A DNA stretch of 38,530 nt from Saprospiraceae bacterium. GTDB lineage: Bacteria > Bacteroidota > Bacteroidia > Chitinophagales > Saprospiraceae. Positions 16,945-25,057 of the stretch are shown piece by piece. The notes beneath the pieces were generated by a model. The model worked only from the letters and a program-made list of their open reading frames with translations, was not told where the DNA came from and made no database searches. The DNA is taken from positions 1-38,530 of the forward strand of contig JAKVCU010000016.1 in NCBI GenBank assembly GCA_022448955.1, written 5' to 3'. Made by a program: the position numbers and the translations under genes. How positions within the stretch are numbered: position 1 is the stretch's first letter; the number at the start of each line of letters is the position of its first letter.

Positions 16945-17643
16945 AGTTTGGAATTTAAGGGTTAAAATTTTGCTTATTAATGAACAGTTATCGATAATGG
17001 TCAGAGATGATTTTCTAATTGACCATCAATCCTTAACTAATAATATTTCAGAGCTTTCGGGGAAAAGATTCAGACCTTCCCACATTCATACGTAATTCAT
17101 TCATTTCAATTGTTTCATTTATCGGCTTTTGGGTTCCTTTTAGGGAAGGCCTGAAGTATTCGTTCCCATTCGTGTTCCCTGAGCGATTGCATTTCAATGG
17201 TTTATACAACTAAGAATAGCATGCTATTCAAAGCTTGAGTGTATGAGGGTTGTTAAAGTCTTAAGATATCTTAAATCTTCTGCTTAAAGAAATAATGTTT
17301 GTGAAATTTGGCCACTGAACTTAAAATAGTGCCAGTGATTGAGCTTCAGCCGGGTCATTTTGAATGACGCCTTCATTCAGATACTCTTGTTAGTCAAAGA
17401 GTTCATAGTTATTGGTTACTGTCGGGTCAGTATTGGAGTAGATCATTTACTCGATACTGTTAACCTTTAACTATTTATAAGTTGACCATTTTCAGCCAGA
17501 GGCTGATAAGTTCTAGCCTTACTACTTACGGGTGATTTGTACTACAATAATGCCCATTTTACCGATAAACGGCCACTTTCCTCGCCAAATATCCACGAAA
17601 TCTCGACAAAAGTTATGGTTTTGTTAATAAAATGGTGTCTCAG

Positions 17644-17668
17644 CTCTTTTTCTTCGATAGAAAAAGAG
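17644..17668. repeat. Perfect 10-bp inverted repeat
   Basis: CTCTTTTTCT-TCGAT-AGAAAAAGAG. On the plus strand a T-rich tract (TATTTTTTTAATTTTTTT) follows about 10 bases later, so a terminator for an unseen upstream transcript is possible. Confidence 0.5.
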
Positions 17669-17906
17669 TAAGGGAAAATATTTTTTTAATTTTTTTCATC
17701 TATAAATCCCTTTGTCTTTAAAGATTCCTTCCCACACATAATTCTAATGTGTGCAACATGAGTAAAAATTAAAACTAAGCCAATAAAATAATTTTTTCCA
17801 AAAATAAAAGAATATCTACTTATAAGGTATTGGTTTTCAATGTGTTTCTGGAAAGGGCAAGTGCTTGTCTATTTTGAGAAAGCAGAAAAATGGCTTTTGT
17901 AACACC

Positions 17907-17938
17907 TTTGTGTGGACAAACGAACAAAGTCATATTTG
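17907..17938 (+). promoter_or_regulatory. Candidate promoter of the 18.1-kb T9SS gene
   Basis: TTTG (17907-17910) and CATATTTG (17931-17938) are spaced 20 bases apart, close to the Bacteroidota -33/-7 pattern (one mismatch in TAnnTTTG). It would give a leader of roughly 150 bases. Confidence 0.35.
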
Positions 17939-18098
17939 CGAAAGCATAAGTCAGTAACAAATGAAAAAATGACGGAATAAAAAATTGGAAACCAAAAAAT
18001 CAAGCAACCAAAAATGCCGAATGCGGCACCTCAAATTACCAAACTGAAAATTTGAATTATTACTAAAACCATTTTGAAAACATTTTAAAGACCAAAAA

Positions 18099-19880
18099 AT
18101 GAAAACATTTAAAAATTTATTTTTCCTAGCATTTTGTTTTTTAGCGACAGCTACGCTATCTGCACAGACTGTTTATGATGACCAATTCCTCTTGCATCAA
18201 ATTGACATTGAATCTGCTGATGCTATTACTACAACTGAAGATGGAGGGCATATTTTTGCAGGAACTTCTAACTTCCTCTATTCTATTGATCCTAATGCAC
18301 CAAAATCTTTGTACGTAGGAAGGACAGCTGATGATGGAAGCACACATTGGGTAAATGTATATGATCCATACTTTGAAGATGCTAATTCGTTTTTCCCAAC
18401 AGTGATTGCTCCGATGACAGAAGATCATTTTGTAATTGGTGGAACGATGTGGTATGGCGGCGAACTAGAGAAAAGTTTTATGATGAAAATTGATGGTGCA
18501 GGTAGCGTACAATGGTTTCATACGTATGATTGCTACAGCTTCCATAACTTATTTGACTTAGAATGGTGTTCTTGTCGTGGATTAAGGGATATTGCTGTAA
18601 CAGAAGATGATGAAATTGGCGTAATCAGTGAGATCCATGATGAAGAAAAAACTAGAGTACTTATTTTTAAAACTAATCAGGACGGTATCGTTACGCATAA
18701 TGTAAATTACTTTTTCAGTGATGCATCTAGTCATGAAGAAGGAATCGCAATTGAAGCAACGAACGATGGTTTTTATGCCTTAGCTGAATCAGGAGCTTAC
18801 ACAAATGGCAATTTATATAGCCAACCTTTATTGATTAAACTTGACCAAAATTTAGACAAGCAATGGAGTAGATTGTATTCAAATGTAGATGATAACTACG
18901 CAGATATTATCAAACTCAGTCCACAAGACTTGGTAGTGAATGATCGCCAAGAATGTATCATTATGGGCTTAAGAAATCCACAATGGCCAGCAGAATGGAA
19001 TCAGATTTTTATGATTGGTGTTGATCAAAATGGCCAATCACTTTGGGATAATACATTATTCTTTTACAAGGATACTCACAATAGTGGATTCTCAAAACCT
19101 AAATTGGCAATTGATCAAGCAAATCAACTGTATCTTTCCTTTTATCAAAATGCATCTATTGATTATTCTAGTGAGATTGAATATATCGCTCAGTATGATG
19201 GCGTAGGTACGATTAAAATGAATGCAGGTGGCGCACCACAATGGTATAAATTGTTTGAAAACGAATACAACTGGATGGGCTTTGGTGATATGACGATTGC
19301 AGAAACGACAAATGGAACAACAGTTGGACTTGTAGGCAATAAGACACCAAATGCTGTTTCAGCATGGGTGAGTAGATTATCCGCAAAAAATGGCAATAAC
19401 AATTGTAATGGGGAAGATGCTTTGATTTACAGCAAAAACTTAGAATATATCTCCTTAAGTGCACTACTGCAAAAGAATTATCACAAGGTGATCGCTACCG
19501 CATCAGATGTTTGGACTTTTTCAAGTGGCTTCACAAGATACCGTTGTGGAGATGAGACACAAACTAATTGGATTCAAGATGATAACGATCAATACCTACA
19601 AGCTATGCAACAGAATAGTACTACGGCTCAAGCACCGCTTACAGGTAGTATCGCACCAAATCCAACAAATGGAGCGTTTACATTGACTACTGAATTAATC
19701 AATGATGCTGCTGCAACAACTGTTCGTATTTTCGATACAATGGGGAAATTAGTACATCAAACAGAAGTTATAGAAGGAAGTACTGACTTTGACTTAAGTC
19801 ATTTACCAAATGGAACTTACTCGATCAAAGTTCAGAGCAATAGTCAATTAGAGCAGCATAAAATGCTTATCCAGAATTAA
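18099..19880 (+). CDS. Secreted protein with T9SS C-terminal sorting domain
   Basis: The 593-residue protein has a clear signal peptide (MKTFKNLFFLAFCFLATATLSAQ). A long middle region has repeating strand motifs such as 'ITTTEDGGHIFAGTS', 'KSFMMKIDGAGSVQWFHTYD' and 'LLIKLDQNLDKQWSRLY'. This is typical of the beta-propeller-like 'delta-60 repeat / PQQ-like' secreted proteins that recur in Bacteroidota. The T9SS type A tail begins at about residue 519 (SIAPNPTNGAFTL) and ends 'KVQSNSQLEQHKMLIQN'. Export by T9SS to the cell surface is expected. No catalytic residues are recognised. A terminator follows the stop. Neighbouring genes give no clue to the substrate. Confidence 0.87.
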   Translation: MKTFKNLFFLAFCFLATATLSAQTVYDDQFLLHQIDIESADAITTTEDGGHIFAGTSNFLYSIDPNAPKSLYVGRTADDGSTHWVNVYDPYFEDANSFFPTVIAPMTEDHFVIGGTMWYGGELEKSFMMKIDGAGSVQWFHTYDCYSFHNLFDLEWCSCRGLRDIAVTEDDEIGVISEIHDEEKTRVLIFKTNQDGIVTHNVNYFFSDASSHEEGIAIEATNDGFYALAESGAYTNGNLYSQPLLIKLDQNLDKQWSRLYSNVDDNYADIIKLSPQDLVVNDRQECIIMGLRNPQWPAEWNQIFMIGVDQNGQSLWDNTLFFYKDTHNSGFSKPKLAIDQANQLYLSFYQNASIDYSSEIEYIAQYDGVGTIKMNAGGAPQWYKLFENEYNWMGFGDMTIAETTNGTTVGLVGNKTPNAVSAWVSRLSAKNGNNNCNGEDALIYSKNLEYISLSALLQKNYHKVIATASDVWTFSSGFTRYRCGDETQTNWIQDDNDQYLQAMQQNSTTAQAPLTGSIAPNPTNGAFTLTTELINDAAATTVRIFDTMGKLVHQTEVIEGSTDFDLSHLPNGTYSIKVQSNSQLEQHKMLIQN

Positions 19881-19889
19881 TCAGAGACA

Positions 19890-19920
19890 TAAAGGTCACC
19901 CTTTGGGTGGCCTTCTTTGC
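19890..19920. terminator. Bidirectional terminator between convergent genes
   Basis: AAGGTCACCC (19892-19901) pairs with GGGTGGCCTT (19905-19914) around TTT, with one G-U. It lies between the T9SS gene and the hybrid-sensor gene, so it can serve both. Confidence 0.8.
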
Positions 19921-22785
19921 TTACAATAAATCTCTTGGGTTTTTCCCAAATCGCTCCGTAAACTTACGAGTGAAATAGGAAGTACTACTAATACCTACTT
20001 CATATTGTGCTTCGGATACAGTTGCTACTAAACGATTTTCTAATAGTGTTCGTGCTTTTTGCAAACGAACTTCCAGTATAAAGTTGACGGTCGTCAGGCC
20101 AGTCAACTTTTTTAGTATACGACTAAGTTGCTTGCTGCTATACCCTATGGCTTTCGCCAAATCTTCTACATTGTATTGCTCTCGATCTAGGTTTCGAAGA
20201 ATTTCTGTTTCTACTTCTTTTAAGAATTTTTGATCAACGTTTTCGGTAGGATTTTGATCTACAGCATTAAATTCTGCCGCCATAAATTTATCCCTTTCTA
20301 TTTTATTGCTAATTAGATTATGAAGGCGTGCCTGTAACTCTAGATGGCTAAATGGCTTAGTCACATAGTCATCTACGCCTAGTTGGAATCCTTTGATTTT
20401 ACCACTTTCTAGATGTCGAGCGGTGAGGAGTAAGAAAGGAATGTGTTTCCAAACTGGGTTTTCATTAACCTTTTTGCGTAGTTCAAATCCATCCATATTG
20501 GGCATCATAACATCTGAAGTAATAGCATCAAATTGATGGATTTTTAATTGGTGCAAGGCTTGTAGGCCATCGGTTGCTAAAATACAATCATATTGTTCAC
20601 CTAAGCTTTGGATGAGGTATTTACCCATTTCAGGATGATCTTCTACCACTAAAACCTTTGGTTTTTGACCTTGAATACTAAGTGGAGAAAAAACTATGGG
20701 TGCAGTTTGCTCTTCTTCCTTTACGGTTTCTTGAGCCGTTGTTTTCGTATCTGTTTCAGTCAGCGTAAGACTGAAGGTAAAAGTACTCCCTTCTTTGAGT
20801 GCACTATTGACTTGAATATCCCCGTCCATTAATTTGGCCAATTCTTTGGCTAAAGCCAAACCTACACCGGTACCACCTTGCTGTGCCTTTCCGTGCTCTG
20901 CTTGGAAAAAACGATCAAAGATTTTTTGTTGATCATCATCTGCTATTCCTGATCCCGTATCTTTCACTTCAAAGTGATAAAGTCCTGCTTTTTTGCTTAC
21001 TCTTAAACGGATAAATCCATCTGCTGGCGTAAACTTGATGGCATTAGATAGCAAGTTGTTGAGTATCTTCTCAAATTTATCTCTATCTAAAAGAACATTG
21101 ACTTCTTCTACCGCAATATCTAGGTGCATTTTGATACGTCGAGTTACTGCAAGAGATTCGAATGAGCCCCAAATTCTTTTGACATAAGGTATAAGTTCAA
21201 CATTCGTACTTTGTAATGCTAGCTTACCTGCTTCTAATGTTGATAAATCCATGATTTCGTTTACCAAATCCAGTAATTTCAGCCCATTTCGTTGGATCGT
21301 ATGGAGTTTATCTTTGATGGGAATAGCCTTTACTTCTCTTAAAACATCTGAAAGAGGACCTAGGATAAGGCTTAGTGGCGTTCTTAGCTCATGCGAAATA
21401 TTGGTAAAAAAATTAGACTTGGCTTGATCTAATTGGCGTAAGTGATCTGCCTCTGCTTGTTGTTGCGCTAGGGCAAATTCTGCCAATTGTTTTCTACGTC
21501 TTTGACGAGCAAGATACCACTGATAAGTAGCGGTAATAATAGCCAAAAGTAGAATGCCAAACATTATTAGGCGATTGCGATTATTGGCGGCTTGTGCCAA
21601 TTGGAGCTCTTGTTCTGCTAGCTGTTTTTCCTTGCGTTCTAATTGAAATTGGTCAGCATTGATTTGTACTTGGCGTTGGACATCTTCTTGGTAAAGGGAA
21701 TCCTTTATTTCTATTACCTTTTTTAATTGGATAGAAGCACTGTCTCCTTGATTATTCTTTGCATAATAATCAGCAAATAATTCATAGACTTCATATTGTA
21801 CGAATAAATCTTCTGATTGCTTAGCAAGGTTTAAAGCAAGATGGCCATAAAAAAATAAGGAATCGACTTGTCCTTCTTCAAATGCAATCCCCGCTAAATG
21901 GCTATAAACATTGGCTAAATCGTAAGTATAAATTTCATCACTCTCTTGGATGGCAATGCTCGCCAAAAGTGTTTTTTTAGCCTTTGAATATTCGTTGTTG
22001 ATATAATAATAACTACCAATATTGGATAAAGCAATTATAAGATCTTCTTGGTTTCCGCTTTGCTCAGCAAAGTTGTAAGCTTTTTGATAATATGCTAACT
22101 CTTTTTTCTTTAGAGAAAGGCCACCTTTACAAATGCCAAGAGAAGAGTAAATGCTTGAATGACAGGAAAAGTCTTCTAATTCTTCTTTGATTTTTAAAGC
22201 CTGTCTTAAATACTGCTCTGCTTTGGTAAAGTTTTCTAGGTCTATAAAAAGATTGCCGAGATTATGGTATCCCAGTTCTTTCATTTCAAGGTCATTTGAT
22301 TGATCTGCTATTTCAATACTTTTTAAATAACTAGTTGCGGCTTGATCAAGTAGATTTAGACTAGTCAGAACAACACCCTCCAAATTGTAGGTATTGGCAA
22401 GATTAGTTTGATCATTGGCTACTTCGAAATGTGTTTTGGCTTTCTTTAATTTATCAAGTGCAATCAGATTTTCTCCAAAATTATTATCAATAGTAGCGCG
22501 ACTATATTGTGCAATTCCTAAAAGTCTTGGATTCTTTAATTCATTTCCCATTACTAAAAGGGAATCGCAATAAATGAGTGCTTGATCGGGAGCAACATAC
22601 ATCAGCTCATAAATGAGATCAATCCAAATTTCGACTTTCTCTTCACCAAGTGTTAAAGAGTTAGCTACTTTTTTAAGACTATCTATTTGCCCCAAGGCAG
22701 AAAAAGAAGAATAGAAGAGGAAAAACACCGAAAAAGCAGTATTTATCCAAAGTGGGCAAGAAGAGGTTCGATTAGAGCAAGTCAT
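19921..22785 (-). CDS. TPR-sensor hybrid histidine kinase / response regulator / AraC one-protein system
   Basis: The 954-residue protein has an N-terminal signal or membrane segment (about 15-32). Periplasmic tetratricopeptide repeats span about 50-360, with a coiled coil at 365-405 and a transmembrane helix at about 405-423. The HisKA domain has phosphoacceptor His465 (NISHELRTPLSL). The HATPase domain has N-box NNLLSNAIKF (about 576-585), G1 DTGSGIAD (about 609) and G2 GGTGVGLALAK. A receiver domain (about 709-825) has Asp758 (SDVMMPNMDG) and Lys810. A C-terminal AraC HTH domain (about 860-954) ends 'FGKNPRDLL'. All key residues are present. This is the Bacteroidota hybrid two-component architecture, except that the sensor is TPR rather than a Reg_prop beta-propeller. 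Its target genes are unknown; the neighbouring T9SS gene is convergent. Confidence 0.93.
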   Translation of the reverse strand: MTCSNRTSSCPLWINTAFSVFFLFYSSFSALGQIDSLKKVANSLTLGEEKVEIWIDLIYELMYVAPDQALIYCDSLLVMGNELKNPRLLGIAQYSRATIDNNFGENLIALDKLKKAKTHFEVANDQTNLANTYNLEGVVLTSLNLLDQAATSYLKSIEIADQSNDLEMKELGYHNLGNLFIDLENFTKAEQYLRQALKIKEELEDFSCHSSIYSSLGICKGGLSLKKKELAYYQKAYNFAEQSGNQEDLIIALSNIGSYYYINNEYSKAKKTLLASIAIQESDEIYTYDLANVYSHLAGIAFEEGQVDSLFFYGHLALNLAKQSEDLFVQYEVYELFADYYAKNNQGDSASIQLKKVIEIKDSLYQEDVQRQVQINADQFQLERKEKQLAEQELQLAQAANNRNRLIMFGILLLAIITATYQWYLARQRRRKQLAEFALAQQQAEADHLRQLDQAKSNFFTNISHELRTPLSLILGPLSDVLREVKAIPIKDKLHTIQRNGLKLLDLVNEIMDLSTLEAGKLALQSTNVELIPYVKRIWGSFESLAVTRRIKMHLDIAVEEVNVLLDRDKFEKILNNLLSNAIKFTPADGFIRLRVSKKAGLYHFEVKDTGSGIADDDQQKIFDRFFQAEHGKAQQGGTGVGLALAKELAKLMDGDIQVNSALKEGSTFTFSLTLTETDTKTTAQETVKEEEQTAPIVFSPLSIQGQKPKVLVVEDHPEMGKYLIQSLGEQYDCILATDGLQALHQLKIHQFDAITSDVMMPNMDGFELRKKVNENPVWKHIPFLLLTARHLESGKIKGFQLGVDDYVTKPFSHLELQARLHNLISNKIERDKFMAAEFNAVDQNPTENVDQKFLKEVETEILRNLDREQYNVEDLAKAIGYSSKQLSRILKKLTGLTTVNFILEVRLQKARTLLENRLVATVSEAQYEVGISSTSYFTRKFTERFGKNPRDLL

Positions 22786-22904
22786 TATTTAGGCTTTGAT
22801 GCGAATTGTGATCATCATTTAAAATTAGTGCTCCACAATAATATATTCTAAATTACCAAATAATTTATGGAACATCAAAACCTAAATAAAGGCTGTTAGT
22901 AAAC

Positions 22905-23300
22905 ATGAACTTTATTAAAAAGCAAACAAAAAAGTGATAACTTTTCTATTCTTATTCTATTTCTTTCTTTTCCTCTTTTTTCAATCCTACAAGCTCAGGT
23001 CCGTCCAAAAATCCTGCATCAAAAAGTAGATTCGCTTTTTGTTAATATAGACGATATTAAAGCTCCTAGTTCTGCTAGTCTAGTAGTAAAGGATAAGGTT
23101 TGGCTAATCTTGAAAATGAAACATCCATTACTTCAAATACGGTATTCGACCTTGCTTCTGCAGCCAAGCAATTCACAGGATATGCGATCGCTGTATTAAT
23201 TGAAGAGGGGAAGGTATCTGAAGATACCGATGTTAGGGCATTGATACCTGAATTTCCTGAATTTGATCAAAAAATTACTATCGTCCATCTGTTTGCAAAT
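22905..23300 (+). pseudogene. N-terminal remnant of a serine beta-lactamase-like hydrolase gene
   Basis: A start (ATG 22905, frame 0) shifts into another frame (about 22911-23095). That frame reads a signal peptide (FSILILFLSFPLFSILQAQ) then VDSLFVNIDDIKAPSSASLV. It shifts back near 23097 to 'GLANLENETSITSNTVFDLA' and 'SAAKQFTGYAIAVLIEEGKV'. The SAAK tetrad is the class C beta-lactamase SxxK nucleophile motif. Compared with family members, the short 'GKVVFSKGY'-type strand between the second and third segments is missing. Homology stops after 'FDQKITIVHL', where the family continues toward the YxN motif. The rest of the middle of the gene is absent, and its C-terminal end reappears at 24457-24886. 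Confidence 0.75.
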
Positions 23301-23304
23301 GCAT

Positions 23305-23508
23305 TTACACCTTTTCACTTGGTATAAGTGAAATATTCAGACCTTGTCTAATGTTTGTCACTTCCTCCCATTCATAAAATGCAGGATCGGTGGGCGTTTC
23401 GCCTGTTAGAAAAACATGTCGAGTAGGAAATTGTACATTTTCAATCTGTTGGGCTGCTGCAATACCAGTAATACAGATAAGTAAGGTTAATGGTAAAAGA
23501 TGTTTCAT
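23305..23508 (-). pseudogene. Truncated secreted ORF (signal peptide plus 47 residues)
   Basis: The 67 residues begin with a good signal peptide (MKHLLPLTLLICITGIAAAQ) and then 'FPTRHVFLTGETPTDPAFYE'. They stop exactly at the junction with the beta-lactamase remnant. The protein is too short for its apparent fold and its end is abrupt, so it is probably the 5' end of a gene cut by the same rearrangement. The family is not recognised. A genuine tiny secreted protein is the alternative. Confidence 0.45.
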
Positions 23509-23607
23509 TTAATTTGATTGTAAAAATTAGAAAAATTGAGATATAGTAGGTCGATCTAATTTGGGGGAATCCAATTAGTTTTTTCAAGAGGGTAGACCTA
23601 TCCTTGG

Positions 23608-23626
23608 CTGAATTGTGTCAATTCAG
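23608..23626. terminator. 8-bp perfect hairpin, possible terminator
   Basis: CTGAATTG-TGT-CAATTCAG lies 50 bases after the stop of the minus-strand lipoprotein gene. There is no T-run on that strand, so termination is uncertain. Confidence 0.35.
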
Positions 23627-23675
23627 ATAAAAAATATCACTCTTGGGTCATGCCTTTGATATAGACAGGAATTGT

Positions 23676-24317
23676 TTAAAGGATTACTTCATAATAGCAG
23701 GTATCGCCGCGTGGACAAGAAGTAATTAGGTGTTTTACATTTCCACCTACAGTATCAGGAGAAGTACATAGGAGTGTAATAAAACTTGGAACATCCGCAC
23801 TCTGGTTGATATTAATTGTTGTATCAATAGGAGGCCCTGTAATTAATTGTGAGGGTTCATAAAAGCTCCATGAAGAAACCAATATCTTTTCAATACCACT
23901 CAATGGAGGTTCATCCATAATTCTAATTTCCAAATGTGTTTTAGGATGCATTCTTACTGTTACGTCTCCTTTTTCTAAGCTCCCTGTTGTACTTCTAGTA
24001 ATATCCTCTGTTTCAAAATACTCTTCTGCGGTTGCATATACCCCGAGCAATACACTCTCCCCTATTCGCCCATTATTCATAAAGAATGTTCCATCTGCAT
24101 CGGTTGTTGTGGAGTCTAATTTTTCATGAGTGTCAAAACTCATGGAAGGAGGTTCAGACTGCATTAAATAGACAGTAGCATTAGCAATTGGCTCTTCGGA
24201 ATTTTTATCAATGACGATTCCTCTAGCTTCTATAAGTCTGCCGCTCTCTGTTATTGAGTCTTTGGTGCATCCAAAAAATAAAACAGTAGTCAAAAAGAGT
24301 AAAATATTCCTTCTCAT
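23676..24317 (-). CDS. Lipoprotein with carboxypeptidase-regulatory-like domain
   Basis: The 213-residue protein has lipobox LFFGC (Cys17) followed by a CarboxypepD_reg-like beta-sandwich (about 30-120). It reads 'IEARGIVIDKNSEEPIANAT' then VYLMQSEPP, with 'TTTDADGTFFMNNG' and 'YFETEDITRSTTGSLEKGDV'. A C-terminal domain of about 90 residues has two late cysteines (CPRGDTC). Such modules are common surface-lipoprotein adaptors in Bacteroidota and have no known enzyme activity. The gene is intact. It sits inside the decayed beta-lactamase locus in the opposite direction, as if acquired or inverted into it. Confidence 0.75.
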   Translation of the reverse strand: MRRNILLFLTTVLFFGCTKDSITESGRLIEARGIVIDKNSEEPIANATVYLMQSEPPSMSFDTHEKLDSTTTDADGTFFMNNGRIGESVLLGVYATAEEYFETEDITRSTTGSLEKGDVTVRMHPKTHLEIRIMDEPPLSGIEKILVSSWSFYEPSQLITGPPIDTTININQSADVPSFITLLCTSPDTVGGNVKHLITSCPRGDTCYYEVIL

Positions 24318-24456
24318 TTGGATCTAATTTTTAGATTTCAGGTATTGGGATACCCATGAGTAATCTGTTTGTTGTAAATTAAGGTAGTTCTTTTCCTTAC
24401 AGGAAATTTTGCAAATATCAAGAAAGATATATTTGGTTTTTGCTAATATAAGTAAA

Positions 24457-24886
24457 AGACCTAGCCATCGTTGTTCTTAATAATCAAGAAAGTAATGCAT
24501 ACAGCACCGCTTACTATATTGCATCCTTGTATGTGCCTGAAACTAAGGTGGATGAAGAGCAAGAGAAACCAATAGAAAAAAAGGAGATAAAACTATCGGA
24601 TAAGGTATTAAATAAATATACAGGTACATACAAATTAGGGCCAGCTTGGTACGTTCATATTACCCTAAAAGATGGTCAATTAACGTTAGGGCATTTCCGC
24701 AATGGAAATATCAGTCTTCTACCAGCATGGAATGATGATTTCAGAGCGCCTGAATGGTATGCAAGCACAGTAGAATTTAAAAGAGATAAAAATGACCAAG
24801 TTATTGGGTTATACATTTCTCAGTATAGATCAATGAAGCAGTTTTTTAAAAAAATGGATTCAGATTTTAATGAGGTAAATGATTAA
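24457..24886 (+). pseudogene. C-terminal remnant of the beta-lactamase-like hydrolase gene
   Basis: The open frame reads 'KDLAIVVLNNQESNAYSTAY' then YIASLYVPET, followed by a C-terminal lipocalin-like domain (KLSDKVLNKYTGTYKLGPAW ... VIGLYISQYRSMKQFFKK). This is the standard end of Bacteroidota serine hydrolases of the beta-lactamase family. It starts mid-domain right after an in-frame TAA and has no credible start, so it cannot be a gene on its own; a TTG-initiated 119-aa reading from 24527 is not convincing. Together with 22905-23300 it marks a single ancestral gene whose central ~200-250 codons have been replaced by 1.15 kb of unrelated DNA. Confidence 0.7.
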
Positions 24887-24936
24887 AGGTAGTAGTAAAA
24901 TAGACCCTGTTGTTTAGTTAATGCTAGAAACTTCAA

Positions 24937-24999
24937 AGCATCCGTTATACGATATCGCATAACAGATGCTAATTTAACCGCAGGAGCGTCTTAAATTAG
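24937..24999. other. Two overlapping stem-loops upstream of the dehydrogenase gene
   Basis: AGCATCCGTTAT (24937-24948) pairs with ATAACAGATGCT (24959-24970), with one mismatch. CTAATTTAA (24969-24977) pairs perfectly with TTAAATTAG (24991-24999). The stems share two bases, so they compete at their junction. They lie about 60 bases before the start and could be a leader structure. Confidence 0.45.
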
Positions 25000-25057
25000 G
25001 CATAAGAGTACCGAGAAAATCCTTATATTAGAAAGTCCAAATCACAATCCATTTATT

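Larger units (their letters stand above)
16945..18098. other. 1.15-kb gene-free stretch rich in short palindromes
   Basis: No convincing gene is present in either strand; only tiny ORFs of 25-30 codons occur (for example minus 17115-17192 and 17284-17376). Perfect palindromes are AATAGCATGCTATT (17215-17228) and TTAAGATATCTTAA (17261-17274). Hairpins are GTCATT/AATGAC (about 17354), a bulged 12-bp stem (about 17431-17458), TCAGCC/GGCTGA (about 17494), CTCTTTTTCT/AGAAAAAGAG (17644-17668) and CACACAT/ATGTGTG (17733-17753). It divides the minus-strand flotillin cluster from the plus-strand T9SS gene, so it must contain both promoters. Confidence 0.6.

Noticed and set aside
17115-17376. Small minus-strand ORFs (25 and 30 codons) upstream of the YqiJ-like gene
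   Set aside because: They are too short and lack any recognisable motif; chance ORFs are expected in 1.15 kb.
24527-24886. Independent 119-aa protein starting at TTG 24527
   Set aside because: The same frame continues upstream with clear beta-lactamase-family C-terminal sequence, so it is a remnant and not a gene.
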